A stretch of 64,000 nucleotides of DNA from Pseudomonas citrullilanati. GTDB taxonomy: Bacteria > Pseudomonadota > Gammaproteobacteria > Pseudomonadales > Pseudomonadaceae. A model generated the notes under the pieces. It worked only from the letters and a program-made list of their open reading frames with translations. It had not been told where the DNA came from and did no database searches. Numbering within the stretch: the first letter of the stretch is position 1; each line of letters opens with the position of its first letter. Positions 53,579 through 64,000 of the stretch are shown one piece after another. The DNA lies in NCBI RefSeq assembly GCF_030580855.1, contig NZ_JAUQOP010000010.1, positions 62,001 through 126,000 of the forward strand. Reading direction: 5' to 3'. The position numbers were made by a program, and so were the translations under genes.

Positions 53579-53590
53579 CCGACAGCCGGG

Positions 53591-54808
53591 TTAAGTCCGG
53601 TACTCAGCGTTGATCTTCACATATTCATGGGACAGGTCGGTGGTCCAGATCGTCTCGCTGCACGGCCCACGACCCAGCTCGATGCGAATGGTGATTTCCT
53701 CCTGCTGCATCACCGCCGCCCCTTGTGCCTCGGTATAGCTCGCGGCACGCGCGCCCTGGCTGGCGATGCAGACGTCGCCGAGGAACACATCGATCTTGCT
53801 CACGTCCAGGTCCGGCACGCCGGCACGCCCCACGGCGGCGAGGATCCGGCCCCAGTTCGGGTCGGAAGCGAACAGCGCGGTCTTGATCAGCGGCGAGTGG
53901 GCCACGGTGTAGCCGACATCCAGGCATTCCTGGTGATTGCCACCGCCGTTGACCTGCACGGTCACGAACTTGGTCGCGCCTTCACCGTCACGGACGATGG
54001 CCTGGGCCACTTCCATGCACACTTCGAAGACAGCTTGCTTCAACGCGGCGAACAACGGGCCGCTGGCCTCGGTGATCTGCGGCAGGTTGGCCTTGCCGGT
54101 GGCGATCAGCATGCAGCAATCGTTGGTGGACGTGTCGCCGTCGATGGTGATGCGGTTGAACGACTTGTTGGCGCCGTCGAGCATCAGGTCCTGCAGCACT
54201 TGCCGGGAAACCTTGGCATCGGTGGCGATGTAGCCGAGCATGGTTGCCATGTTCGGACGAATCATGCCGGCGCCCTTGCTGATGCCGGTCACGGTCACGG
54301 TCACGCCGTCATGTTCGAACTGGCGGCTCGCGCCCTTGGGCAGGGTGTCGGTGGTCATGATGCCGGTGGCGGCGGCGGCCCAGTTGTTTTCCGACAGGTC
54401 ATCGAGGGCGGCCTGCAGCGCGCCTTCGATTTTCTCGACCGGCAGCGGCTCGCCGATCACACCGGTGGAATACGGCAGCACCTGGCTGGCGTCCACGCCC
54501 GTCAATTCGGCCAGCTTGGCGCACGTGCGCTCGGCGGCGGCCAGGCCTGGCGCGCCGGTGCCGGCATTGGCATTGCCGGTGTTGGTCAGCAGGTAGCGCA
54601 CCGGCCCCTGCACGCGCTGCTTGGCCAGGATGACCGGCGCGGCGCAGAACGCGTTGAGGGTGAACACGCCGGCAACCGTCGAGCCTTCGGCACAACGCAT
54701 CACCACGACATCCTTGCGCCCGGGACGCTTGATGCCCGCCGAAGCGATACCGAGTTCAAAACCGGCAACCGGGTGCAACGTTGGCAACGGACCAAGACCA
54801 ACAGCCAT
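53591..54808 (-). CDS. argJ: Bifunctional ornithine acetyltransferase / N-acetylglutamate synthase
   Basis: Recycles the acetyl group in arginine synthesis. It has 405 residues from the ATG behind AGGAG (7-base spacing). It is made as a precursor that self-cleaves before the Thr of [14 protein letters not shown] (about residue 190), giving alpha and beta chains. Other signatures are [26 protein letters not shown] and [12 protein letters not shown]. It lies downstream of secA on the same strand, separated by a terminator. Confidence 0.96.
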   Translation of the reverse strand: MAVGLGPLPTLHPVAGFELGIASAGIKRPGRKDVVVMRCAEGSTVAGVFTLNAFCAAPVILAKQRVQGPVRYLLTNTGNANAGTGAPGLAAAERTCAKLAELTGVDASQVLPYSTGVIGEPLPVEKIEGALQAALDDLSENNWAAAATGIMTTDTLPKGASRQFEHDGVTVTVTGISKGAGMIRPNMATMLGYIATDAKVSRQVLQDLMLDGANKSFNRITIDGDTSTNDCCMLIATGKANLPQITEASGPLFAALKQAVFEVCMEVAQAIVRDGEGATKFVTVQVNGGGNHQECLDVGYTVAHSPLIKTALFASDPNWGRILAAVGRAGVPDLDVSKIDVFLGDVCIASQGARAASYTEAQGAAVMQQEEITIRIELGRGPCSETIWTTDLSHEYVKINAEYRT

Positions 54809-54849
54809 GAATGCGCTCCTTAGATAAATGTATGTCTGAATCAAATGGC

Positions 54850-54883
54850 AAAACGCCGCGACGGTCGGAAACCGGTCGCGGCG
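54850..54883 (-). terminator. Intrinsic terminator of secA
   Basis: On the minus strand, CGCCGCGAC...GTCGCGGCG arms (with internal CCGG pairing) are followed by TTTTG. It lies in the 102-base secA-argJ gap. Confidence 0.85.
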
Positions 54884-54910
54884 CAGGTCGTTCAGCGTTG
54901 GAAACGGGTG

Positions 54911-57646
<2,736 letters not shown>

Positions 57647-57956
57647 ATCGGCAGGATCTTCCACACTAAAGGGATGGAGGGCGGCCCCGTGAGTCGCCCG
57701 TGCAGCCCTCATGGCCGCATGCGAACGAGCATTCTACCCGGAAACGATGGAGAGGAAAGTGGCGTTATTCCACGATGCTGGCACAGCGCTGTGACGGGGC
57801 TTGCTTAAAATAAGGGCTTTTGCGCGAACTTCAACCCACAAAGCGCAGAAGTTAACCCTCGATTGCCCCAGGGCAAAACCCCTCGGACCACCGGGCCGAG
57901 GCGCCTGCGATGCTTTCTGCTACCATGGCGCCTCTGTCATTTGCGGTATTCATTCA

Positions 57957-58412
57957 ATGGCCTTTCGCCCTCTTACCGCCAAGGCGCCCGCCATCCTGCT
58001 GCGCGAAGCCAAGCCGCTGAAAGCCATCTTCGGCCATGCCCGGCGCCTGGGCCACCTGCAACGCCTGCTGGACAGCCAGCTGCAACCTGCCGCCCGCGAG
58101 CATTGTCACGTGGCGTCCTGGCGCGAGGGCAGTTTGTTGCTGATTGTCACCGACGGCCACTGGGCCACGCGCCTGCGCTACCAGCAAAAACGCCTGTTAC
58201 GCCAGTTGCAGGCGTTCGAGGAATTCGCCGGCCTGGTGCGGATCCAGTTCAAGGTCCAACCGCCCACGGTGCAGGTCGGCGCCAAGGGGCACACGCTGGA
58301 CCTGTCCAGCGACGCCGCCGCAACCATCCAGTCCACGGCCGAAGGCATCAGCGATCCGAACCTGCGGGCGGCGCTGGAGCGATTGGCGGCGCATGCCCGG
58401 CCCAAGGGCTGA
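57957..58412 (+). CDS. dciA: DciA-like replicative helicase loader (DUF721)
   Basis: A 151-residue protein with the N-terminal DUF721 domain: MAFRPLTAKAPAILLREAKPLKAIFGHARRLGHLQRLLDSQL...LLLIVTDGHWATRLRYQQKRLLRQLQAF. DciA is the loader or helper of DnaB helicase in bacteria that lack DnaC. The start at 57957 gives the usual MAFRP terminus. Position next to secA matches other pseudomonads, where, as I recall, lpxC lies on the far side; here a REP half and a HerA-like gene follow instead. Confidence 0.88.
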   Translation: MAFRPLTAKAPAILLREAKPLKAIFGHARRLGHLQRLLDSQLQPAAREHCHVASWREGSLLLIVTDGHWATRLRYQQKRLLRQLQAFEEFAGLVRIQFKVQPPTVQVGAKGHTLDLSSDAAATIQSTAEGISDPNLRAALERLAAHARPKG

Positions 58413-58436
58413 GATTCTTGGTGCCGGTCAGGCCCC

Positions 58437-58462
58437 GTGGGAGCGAGCTTGCTCGCGAAGGG
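58437..58462. repeat. Single REP arm, family A
   Basis: GTGGGAGCGAGCTTGCTCGCGAA occurs once, without an inverted partner nearby. It lies between the convergent dciA and HerA-like genes. Confidence 0.85.
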
Positions 58463-58497
58463 GGCGATACCAATGCGACTGCCCGCCCCCCTTTCGA

Positions 58498-59985
58498 TCA
58501 GCGGCGCTTGCTGCCCCCCAGCAACGAGCCCATCAGCCCTCGCACCAGCTGGCGGCCCAACTGATTGGCCGCCTGGCGCATCGCCGATTTGAGCGCCTGC
58601 CCGGCCGCCGTGCCGAGAAACTCCCCGGCCTTGTCGGCCAGGCTCGGTTCGGCGGCCGCCGGTTTGCCCGGCGCGACCTCGGCCTCGGGCTCCAGCCCTT
58701 TGCGCCCCATCAGCACTTCATAGGCCGACTCGCGGTCGATGGGCTTGTCATAGCGCCCTTGCAGCGGCGAACCGGTGATCAAGGCGGCGCGCTCGGCCTC
58801 GCTCAGGGGCCCGATGCGCGACTGCGGGGGCGCCACCAGCACGCGCTGGACGATTTGCGGCGTGCCTTTTTCCTGCAAGGTGCCCACCAACGCTTCGCCG
58901 ATGCCCAGTTCGGTCAGCACCGCCAGGGCATCGAATTGCGGGTTCGGCCGGAAACCGTCCGCCACCGCCCGCAGGGATTTCCGTTCCTTGGCGGTGAACG
59001 CCCGCAGGCCGTGCTGGATGCGCAAGCCCAACTGCGCCAGCACATCGTCCGGCAGGTCGCCCGGTGATTGGGTGACGAAATACACCCCGACGCCCTTGGA
59101 ACGGATCAACCGCACAACCTGTTCCAGGCGCTCTTGCAACGCCTTGGGCGTGCCGGCGAACAGCAGGTGCGCCTCGTCGAAGAACAGCGCCAGCAAAGGC
59201 TTGTCCGCATCGCCACGCTCGGGCAGTTGCTCGAACAGCTCGGCCAGCAGCCACAGCAGGAACGTCGCGTAGACCTTCGGCGCCTCATGGACCAGCCGGC
59301 TGGCGTCCAGCAGGTGGATGCGTCCCCGGCCGTCGCTGGCCGGTTGCAGGATGTCTTCGAGCTGCAAGGCCGGCTCCCCGAACAGCGCGTCCGCGCCTTG
59401 TTGTTCCAGGCTGGACAAGCGGCGCAACAGCGCCTGGCTGGAGCCCGTGGTCATCAGCGCCGCGTCGTCGCCCAGCAACTCGGGGTGGTCCCTGAGGTGG
59501 TTGAGCAACGCCTTCAGGTCCTTGAGGTCCAGCAGCAACAGGCCCTCGCGATCCGCCACCTTGAACGCGGCGTACAACGCCGACTGCTGGCTGTCGGTCA
59601 GTTCCAGCAGGCTGCCGATCAACAACGGGCCCATTTCACTCAACGTGGTGCGCAGCGGATGACCGGACTGGCCGTGGATGTCCCACAACGTTACCGGATA
59701 AGCCTGGGGGGCGTGATTGAGCCAGGGCATGCCGGCGATGCGCTCGGCCACCTTGCCCTGGGGGTTGCCGGCGGCGCCGAGGCCGCACAGGTCACCCTTG
59801 ATGTCCGCCGCGAACACCGCCACGCCCGCGTCGCTGAAGGCTTCGGCCAGGCGCTGCAAGGTGACGGTCTTGCCGGTGCCGGTGGCGCCCGCCACCAGGC
59901 CGTGACGGTTCGCCAGGCGCATGGCCTGGGAGATGGGTTGGCCGGTCGGGTCGGCACCGATAACAAGCTGGAGTGAGTCAGGCAT
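58498..59985 (-). CDS. HerA-like ATPase (DUF853, YjgR type)
   Basis: FtsK/HerA-superfamily ATPase of 495 residues. Walker A GATGTGKTVTLQRL lies near residue 37, Walker B LLALFFDEAHLLF near 265, and an Arg-rich sensor VRLIRSKGVGVYFVTQSP follows. The C-terminal 90 residues (after about 405) are Ala/Lys/Gly-rich with an amphipathic end (GQALKSAMRQAANQLGRQLVRGLMGSLLGGSKRR). No NurA nuclease gene is nearby. The cellular role is unknown. Confidence 0.88.
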   Translation of the reverse strand: MPDSLQLVIGADPTGQPISQAMRLANRHGLVAGATGTGKTVTLQRLAEAFSDAGVAVFAADIKGDLCGLGAAGNPQGKVAERIAGMPWLNHAPQAYPVTLWDIHGQSGHPLRTTLSEMGPLLIGSLLELTDSQQSALYAAFKVADREGLLLLDLKDLKALLNHLRDHPELLGDDAALMTTGSSQALLRRLSSLEQQGADALFGEPALQLEDILQPASDGRGRIHLLDASRLVHEAPKVYATFLLWLLAELFEQLPERGDADKPLLALFFDEAHLLFAGTPKALQERLEQVVRLIRSKGVGVYFVTQSPGDLPDDVLAQLGLRIQHGLRAFTAKERKSLRAVADGFRPNPQFDALAVLTELGIGEALVGTLQEKGTPQIVQRVLVAPPQSRIGPLSEAERAALITGSPLQGRYDKPIDRESAYEVLMGRKGLEPEAEVAPGKPAAAEPSLADKAGEFLGTAAGQALKSAMRQAANQLGRQLVRGLMGSLLGGSKRR

Positions 59986-60173
59986 TTCGTCACCTGCGAT
60001 TAATCTGCGGCCCTGCTTGGCCGATACCTAGAAAGACGGACCCTACTGAAAACAAGGTCGATAATTCCCTAGGGAGAGATGGAAATATCAGCTTTTTTCA
60101 ATACGGCGATATTTAGCGCGCTTTTCATATAAAAGCACGCCCAGAGCTATAAGACTCAGCGGAACCTCGAACC

Positions 60174-62063
60174 ATGAAGAAAAACCTGCGTTTCAGTCAT
60201 AAAATCCTGCTTGCCGCCGCCCTTATCGTGGTTGCCGCCTTCGCTTCCTTCACGTCATACAACGATTACCTGCAACGCAATGCCATCCGCGACGACCTCG
60301 ACAGCTACCTGCATGAAATGGCCGGGGTCACCGCGAGCAACATCCAGACCTGGCTCAGCGGCCGGATCCTGCTCATCGAGAACCTGGCCCAGAACATCGC
60401 CGCCAGCCCGGATTCAGCCAGCGTCACCCGGCTGCTGGAGCAGAAAGCACTGACCTCCACCTTCATGGCTTCCTACCTGGGCGACGCCCAGGGCAGCTTC
60501 ATCATTCGCCCCGATGCGAAGATGCCCGACGGCTTCGACCCCCGCGTGCGCCCCTGGTACAAAGGTGCCCAGAGCAGCAGCACCTCGACCCTGACCGAGC
60601 CGTACATCGACGCCGCCAGCGGCGCGCTGATCATCTCGATCGCCAGCGCCTCCCGGAACGCCACGCAGACCGTCGGCGTCGTGGGCGGCGACCTGAGCCT
60701 GCAAGCGATTGTCGACAACCTCAAGACCGTGGACTTCGCCGGCATGGGCTATGCCTACCTGGTCAGCGCCGATGGCAAGATCCTGGTGCACCCGGACAAG
60801 GCCCTGGTCATGAAGACCCTGGCCGAAGCCTATCCCGGCAATACGCCGAAAATCAGCGAGCAGATCGCCGAAGTCGAGGTGGACGGCCATACGCGCATCG
60901 TCACCTTCGTGCCGATCAAGGGCCTGCCGTCGGTGAATTGGTACGTCGGGGTGTCGGTGGACAAAGACCTGGCCTACGCGATGCTCAGCGATTTCCGTAC
61001 CTCGGCCGTCGTGGCGACGATCATCGCAGTGGTCTTCATCATTGCCTTGCTGAGCATGCTGATCCGCCTGCTGATCCAGCCCCTGCACACCATGACCCGG
61101 GCCATGGAAGACATCGCCGACGGTGAAGGCGACCTGACCAAGCGCCTGACCATCCAGAACCAGGACGAATTCGGCATCCTGGGCACCGCCTTCAACCGTT
61201 TCGTCGAGCGCATCCACGGTTCGATCCGCGAAGTGTCCTCCGCCACCGAGCACGTCAACGAAGTCGCCCTGCGCGTGGTCAGCGCGTCGAATTCGTCGAT
61301 GGTCAATTCCGACGAACAATCGAGCCGCACCAACAGCGTCGCCGCGGCCATCAATCAACTGGGCGCCGCGGCCCAGGAGATCGCCCGCAACGCCGCCCAG
61401 GCCTCCCATCAGGCCAGCGACGCCCGCGGTCTGGCCCAGGACGGCCAGCAGGTGGTGGAGCGCAGCATCGCCGCGATGAATCGCCTGTCCGAGTTGCTCA
61501 GTACCTCGAGCGGCAACGTCGAGACGCTGAACAGCAAGACCGTGAACATCGGCCAGATCCTGGAAGTGATCACCAGCATTTCCCAGCAGACCAACCTGCT
61601 GGCCCTCAACGCAGCGATCGAGGCCGCCCGGGCCGGCGAGGCCGGGCGCGGGTTCGCCGTGGTGGCGGACGAGGTGCGCAACCTCGCCCACCGCACCCAG
61701 GAGTCGGCGCAGCAGGTGCAAACCATGATCGAGGAGTTGCAGGTCGGCGCGCGGGATTCGGTCATGACCATGAACGACAGCCAGCGCCATAGCCAGGAAA
61801 GCGTGGAGATCGCCAACCTGGCCGGCGAGCGCCTGACCAGCGTGACCCAGCGCATCGGCGAAATCGACGGCATGAACCAGTCCGTGGCCACCGCCACGGA
61901 AGAGCAGACGTCCGTGGTGGAGTCGATCAACGTCGACATCACCGAGATCAACATGCTGAACCAGGAAGGGGTGGAGAACCTGCAATCGACCCTGCGCGCC
62001 TGCGCCGACCTGGAACGGCAGGCAGCGCGGCTCAAGCAACTGGTAGGCAGTTTCCGTATCTAG
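60174..62063 (+). CDS. Methyl-accepting chemotaxis protein with dCache domain
   Basis: Chemoreceptor of 629 residues. First span about 11-30, periplasmic double-Cache domain (35-275), second span about 280-302, HAMP (about 303-355), then the signalling helix bundle with the hairpin tip [45 protein letters not shown]. The sensor contains RVRPWYKG, then EPYID and later VGGDLSL. This R-x-W-Y...Y-x-D...D pattern is the one I recall for amino-acid-binding dCache domains (PctA type). No C-terminal pentapeptide for CheR/CheB docking is evident. Confidence 0.92.
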   Translation: MKKNLRFSHKILLAAALIVVAAFASFTSYNDYLQRNAIRDDLDSYLHEMAGVTASNIQTWLSGRILLIENLAQNIAASPDSASVTRLLEQKALTSTFMASYLGDAQGSFIIRPDAKMPDGFDPRVRPWYKGAQSSSTSTLTEPYIDAASGALIISIASASRNATQTVGVVGGDLSLQAIVDNLKTVDFAGMGYAYLVSADGKILVHPDKALVMKTLAEAYPGNTPKISEQIAEVEVDGHTRIVTFVPIKGLPSVNWYVGVSVDKDLAYAMLSDFRTSAVVATIIAVVFIIALLSMLIRLLIQPLHTMTRAMEDIADGEGDLTKRLTIQNQDEFGILGTAFNRFVERIHGSIREVSSATEHVNEVALRVVSASNSSMVNSDEQSSRTNSVAAAINQLGAAAQEIARNAAQASHQASDARGLAQDGQQVVERSIAAMNRLSELLSTSSGNVETLNSKTVNIGQILEVITSISQQTNLLALNAAIEAARAGEAGRGFAVVADEVRNLAHRTQESAQQVQTMIEELQVGARDSVMTMNDSQRHSQESVEIANLAGERLTSVTQRIGEIDGMNQSVATATEEQTSVVESINVDITEINMLNQEGVENLQSTLRACADLERQAARLKQLVGSFRI

Positions 62064-62141
62064 TGGCCTGGTGGCTAACTCGTATACGCAACTTCGGCGC
62101 CAGAATTAACCGCAAAGGCCACTAGCGCCTGAACTGCCCTC

Positions 62142-62206
62142 ATCGCGAGCAGGCTCACTCCCACATTGGAATGTGTCCAACCTGTGGGAGCGAGCCTGCT
62201 CGCGAT
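62142..62206. repeat. REP pair, family A variant, inverted order
   Basis: ATCGCGAGCAGGCTCACTCCCAC and GTGGGAGCGAGCCTGCTCGCGAT, arms about 18 bases apart, between the chemoreceptor and glycosyltransferase genes. Confidence 0.88.
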
Positions 62207-62322
62207 GGGGCCCTGTCAAACAAAGCCACACCCTCTGGCTCTCCGCTCGCCCATAACCCAACCGAACATCTATTCTTCATAAAGGTCAACAAAGGAGAAC
62301 TCAGACCGGAGGGATGTTCATC

Positions 62323-63435
62323 GTGCATATAGCGGACATAACCATGTTCTACGCCCCCGCCAGCGGCGGCGTGCGCACCTACCTGGATGCCAAGCACCGG
62401 CGCCTGGGCGATCGGCCCGGTATTCGCCACAGCCTGTTGATTCCCGGCGCACATTTGAGCGAGCACGACGGGGTCTACAAGGTCCCGGCCCCGGCGCTGC
62501 CTTTCGGCAAGGGCTACCGCTTTCCACTGCGCCTGGCGCCCTGGCGCAATGTCCTGCGTGACCTGCAACCGGACCTGATCGAAGTCGGCGACCCCTACCT
62601 CACCGCCTGGGCCGCCCTGGATGCCCGTCGGCAGCTCGACGTGCCCGTGATCGGTTTCTACCACTCCGACCTGCCGCTGCTGGTGAGCAACCGCATGGGC
62701 AACTGGTTCACCCCCAACATCGAGGCGTATGTCAGCAAGTTGTATGGCAACTTCGACCGGGTCCTGGCGCCGAGCCAGGTCATGGCCGACAAGCTGACCG
62801 GCCTGGGCGTCCGCAATGTCTACGTGCAACCCCTGGGCGTGGACCTGCAAACCTTTACCCCCGCCGCCCGTGACCCGGAGCTGCGGGCGGAGCTGGGGAT
62901 CGCCGAAGACACCCGGCTGCTGATTTTCGCCGGCCGCGGCTCCAAGGAAAAGAACCTGCCGGTGCTGCTCAAGTGCATGAAGCGCCTGGGCGAGCGCTAT
63001 CACCTGCTGCTGGTGGGCTCGTCGATGCCAGCGCTGGTGCCGGACAATGTCACCGTGGTCGACGAGTTCTGCCCGGCACCGCAAGTGGCGCGGCTCATGG
63101 CCAGTGCCGATGCGCTGCTGCATGCCGGTGACCAGGAAACCTTCGGCCTGGTGATTCTCGAGGCGATGGCCAGCGGCATCCCCGTGGTGGCGGTGGCGGC
63201 CGGGGCGTTCACCGAAATCGTCCATGAAGATTGCGGCCTGCTGTGCACGCCCAACAATCCACAGGCCATGGCCAACGCCGTGCGGCAATTGTTCGCCGAG
63301 GGTTGCCAGCGGCGTGGCGTGCTCGCGCGCCGCCATGTGGAGCGTTATTACGCCTGGGATTCGGTGGTCAACAGCTTGCTGGGGCATTACTACGCGGTGC
63401 TCGGCGCGCAGATGCCGCTGCTGGCCAATGGTTGA
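62323..63435 (+). CDS. Glycosyltransferase family 1/4-type
   Basis: GT-B fold glycosyltransferase of 370 residues. A GTG start is chosen because GGAGG lies about 10 bases upstream and the protein then begins MHIADITMFYAPASGGVRTYL; an ATG at 62314 sits right against the same GGAGG. The N-terminal GGVRTYLDAKHRRL loop binds acceptor. The C-terminal nucleotide-sugar domain contains GRGSKEKNLPVLLKCMKRL and the E-x7-E motif HAGDQETFGLVILEAMASGIPVVA. It overlaps or abuts the following deacetylase gene. The sugar and acceptor are unknown. Confidence 0.88.
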   Translation: MHIADITMFYAPASGGVRTYLDAKHRRLGDRPGIRHSLLIPGAHLSEHDGVYKVPAPALPFGKGYRFPLRLAPWRNVLRDLQPDLIEVGDPYLTAWAALDARRQLDVPVIGFYHSDLPLLVSNRMGNWFTPNIEAYVSKLYGNFDRVLAPSQVMADKLTGLGVRNVYVQPLGVDLQTFTPAARDPELRAELGIAEDTRLLIFAGRGSKEKNLPVLLKCMKRLGERYHLLLVGSSMPALVPDNVTVVDEFCPAPQVARLMASADALLHAGDQETFGLVILEAMASGIPVVAVAAGAFTEIVHEDCGLLCTPNNPQAMANAVRQLFAEGCQRRGVLARRHVERYYAWDSVVNSLLGHYYAVLGAQMPLLANG

Positions 63436-63451
63436 GGCGAGGTCCGTGTCG

Positions 63452-64000
63452 ATGAATGCCTCGCCCAGCGTACTTCTGGTGCTGCATGACGTGGCGCCGC
63501 AAACCTGGCCCGACTACCAGCCTTTCGTCGAAGCGGTCGATGCCCTCGGTGACGTGCCGATGACCTGGCTGGTGGTGCCGGATTTCCACCACAACAATCC
63601 GTTGCAGGACCATCCCGCATTCAGGCGCCTGCTCGATCGGCGGATCGAGCGCGGCGACGAACTGGTGCTGCATGGCTACTACCACTGTGACGACGGGCCG
63701 GCGGCGCGTCATCCCAAGGACTGGTTCATGCGCCGGGTCTACACCCATGAAGGCGAGTTCTACAACCTGTCCGAGGAAGCCGCCCTCGCCCGCCTGCGCG
63801 CCGGCATTGAAACCTTCGAGCGCTACCACTGGCCGCTGGAAGGCTTCGTCGCCCCGGCCTGGCTGATGAGCGAAGGCACGCGCCGGGCCCTGCGCCAGTT
63901 GCCGCTGAGCTACACCAGCGATACCCAGCACCTGTATCGGCTGCCCGACTTCACCCGGCTCGACGCCCCCGGGCTGGTCTGGAGCGCCCGCAGCGCCTGG
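63452..64000 (+). CDS. Polysaccharide-deacetylase-like protein (DUF2334), 3' truncated by window
   Basis: A frame that runs off the window, 183 codons visible. From the ATG with GAGG 9 bases upstream it reads MNASPSVLLVLHDVAPQTW; earlier in-frame starts at 63446 (GTG) and 63428 (ATG, overlapping the glycosyltransferase stop) are possible. LHDVAP and ELVLHGYYHCDD are the NodB-like metal and substrate motifs of the DUF2334 family (Asp plus HxxxH type). It is coupled to the glycosyltransferase, suggesting a pair acting on one glycan. No export signal is visible. Confidence 0.8.
   Translation, partial: MNASPSVLLVLHDVAPQTWPDYQPFVEAVDALGDVPMTWLVVPDFHHNNPLQDHPAFRRLLDRRIERGDELVLHGYYHCDDGPAARHPKDWFMRRVYTHEGEFYNLSEEAALARLRAGIETFERYHWPLEGFVAPAWLMSEGTRRALRQLPLSYTSDTQHLYRLPDFTRLDAPGLVWSARSAW

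Overview
The window looks like chromosomal DNA of a Pseudomonas of the fluorescens/putida lineage. The main evidence is the gene content and order (glpFKRD; aatJQMP-aauSR; gcsR-gcvHP-sdaA-gcvT; ruvCAB-ybgC-tolQRAB-pal-cpoB-queEC-tRNA-Lys; aspS; yajQ-panE; mutT-argJ-secA-dciA), the high GC content with long antisense open frames, and many copies of the imperfect-palindrome repeats (REP) typical of this group. No phage, transposase, plasmid or CRISPR was seen. The species assignment is inference from recalled gene content.

Layout. 1-4.8 kb: glycerol uptake and catabolism (glpF partial, glpK, glpR, glpD), then a small orphan beta-rich protein. 5.4-12.5 kb: an acidic amino acid ABC transporter (aatJQMP) with its two-component system (aauSR), preceded by two AauR-like operators and a sigma-54 promoter. 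12.5-15.5 kb: GlpM-like, an NAD(P)-binding protein, a secreted metallo-beta-lactamase-fold protein and a divergent LysR regulator. 15.7-23.7 kb: the TyrR-like activator gcsR, three GcsR-type operators, a sigma-54 promoter and the glycine-cleavage/serine-deaminase operon. 24-29.1 kb: capB, an RDD protein, nadA, an MFS carrier and an unknown membrane protein. 29.2-41.8 kb, nearly all on the minus strand: tRNA-Lys, queC/queE, Tol-Pal, ruvABC, yebC, aspS and an FmdB-like protein. 42-47.9 kb: an RHH protein, a Dps-like ferritin, a membrane-anchored cold-shock-domain protein, slyX, a HIT protein, an OprD-family porin and mscS. 48-58.4 kb: yajQ, panE, a sensor kinase, a cobalamin adenosyltransferase, the MutT/ThiE fusion, argJ, secA and dciA. 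58.5-64 kb: a HerA-like ATPase, a dCache chemoreceptor, a glycosyltransferase and a deacetylase that runs off the end.

The parts combine into amino acid and glycerol use (import, glycine to CO2/NH3/one-carbon units, serine to pyruvate, GlpK/GlpD), controlled by two independent sigma-54 activator circuits whose regulators and DNA sites are both present. The rest is envelope, repair and translation housekeeping. REP elements of two distinct sequence families sit in many of the gaps between transcription units. No clearly new multi-gene system was found. The best leads are the two complete sigma-54 circuits, the membrane-tethered cold-shock protein, the unknown membrane protein with an odd C-terminus beside tRNA-Lys, the long structured leader of the porin, and a gene remnant between argJ and mutT.
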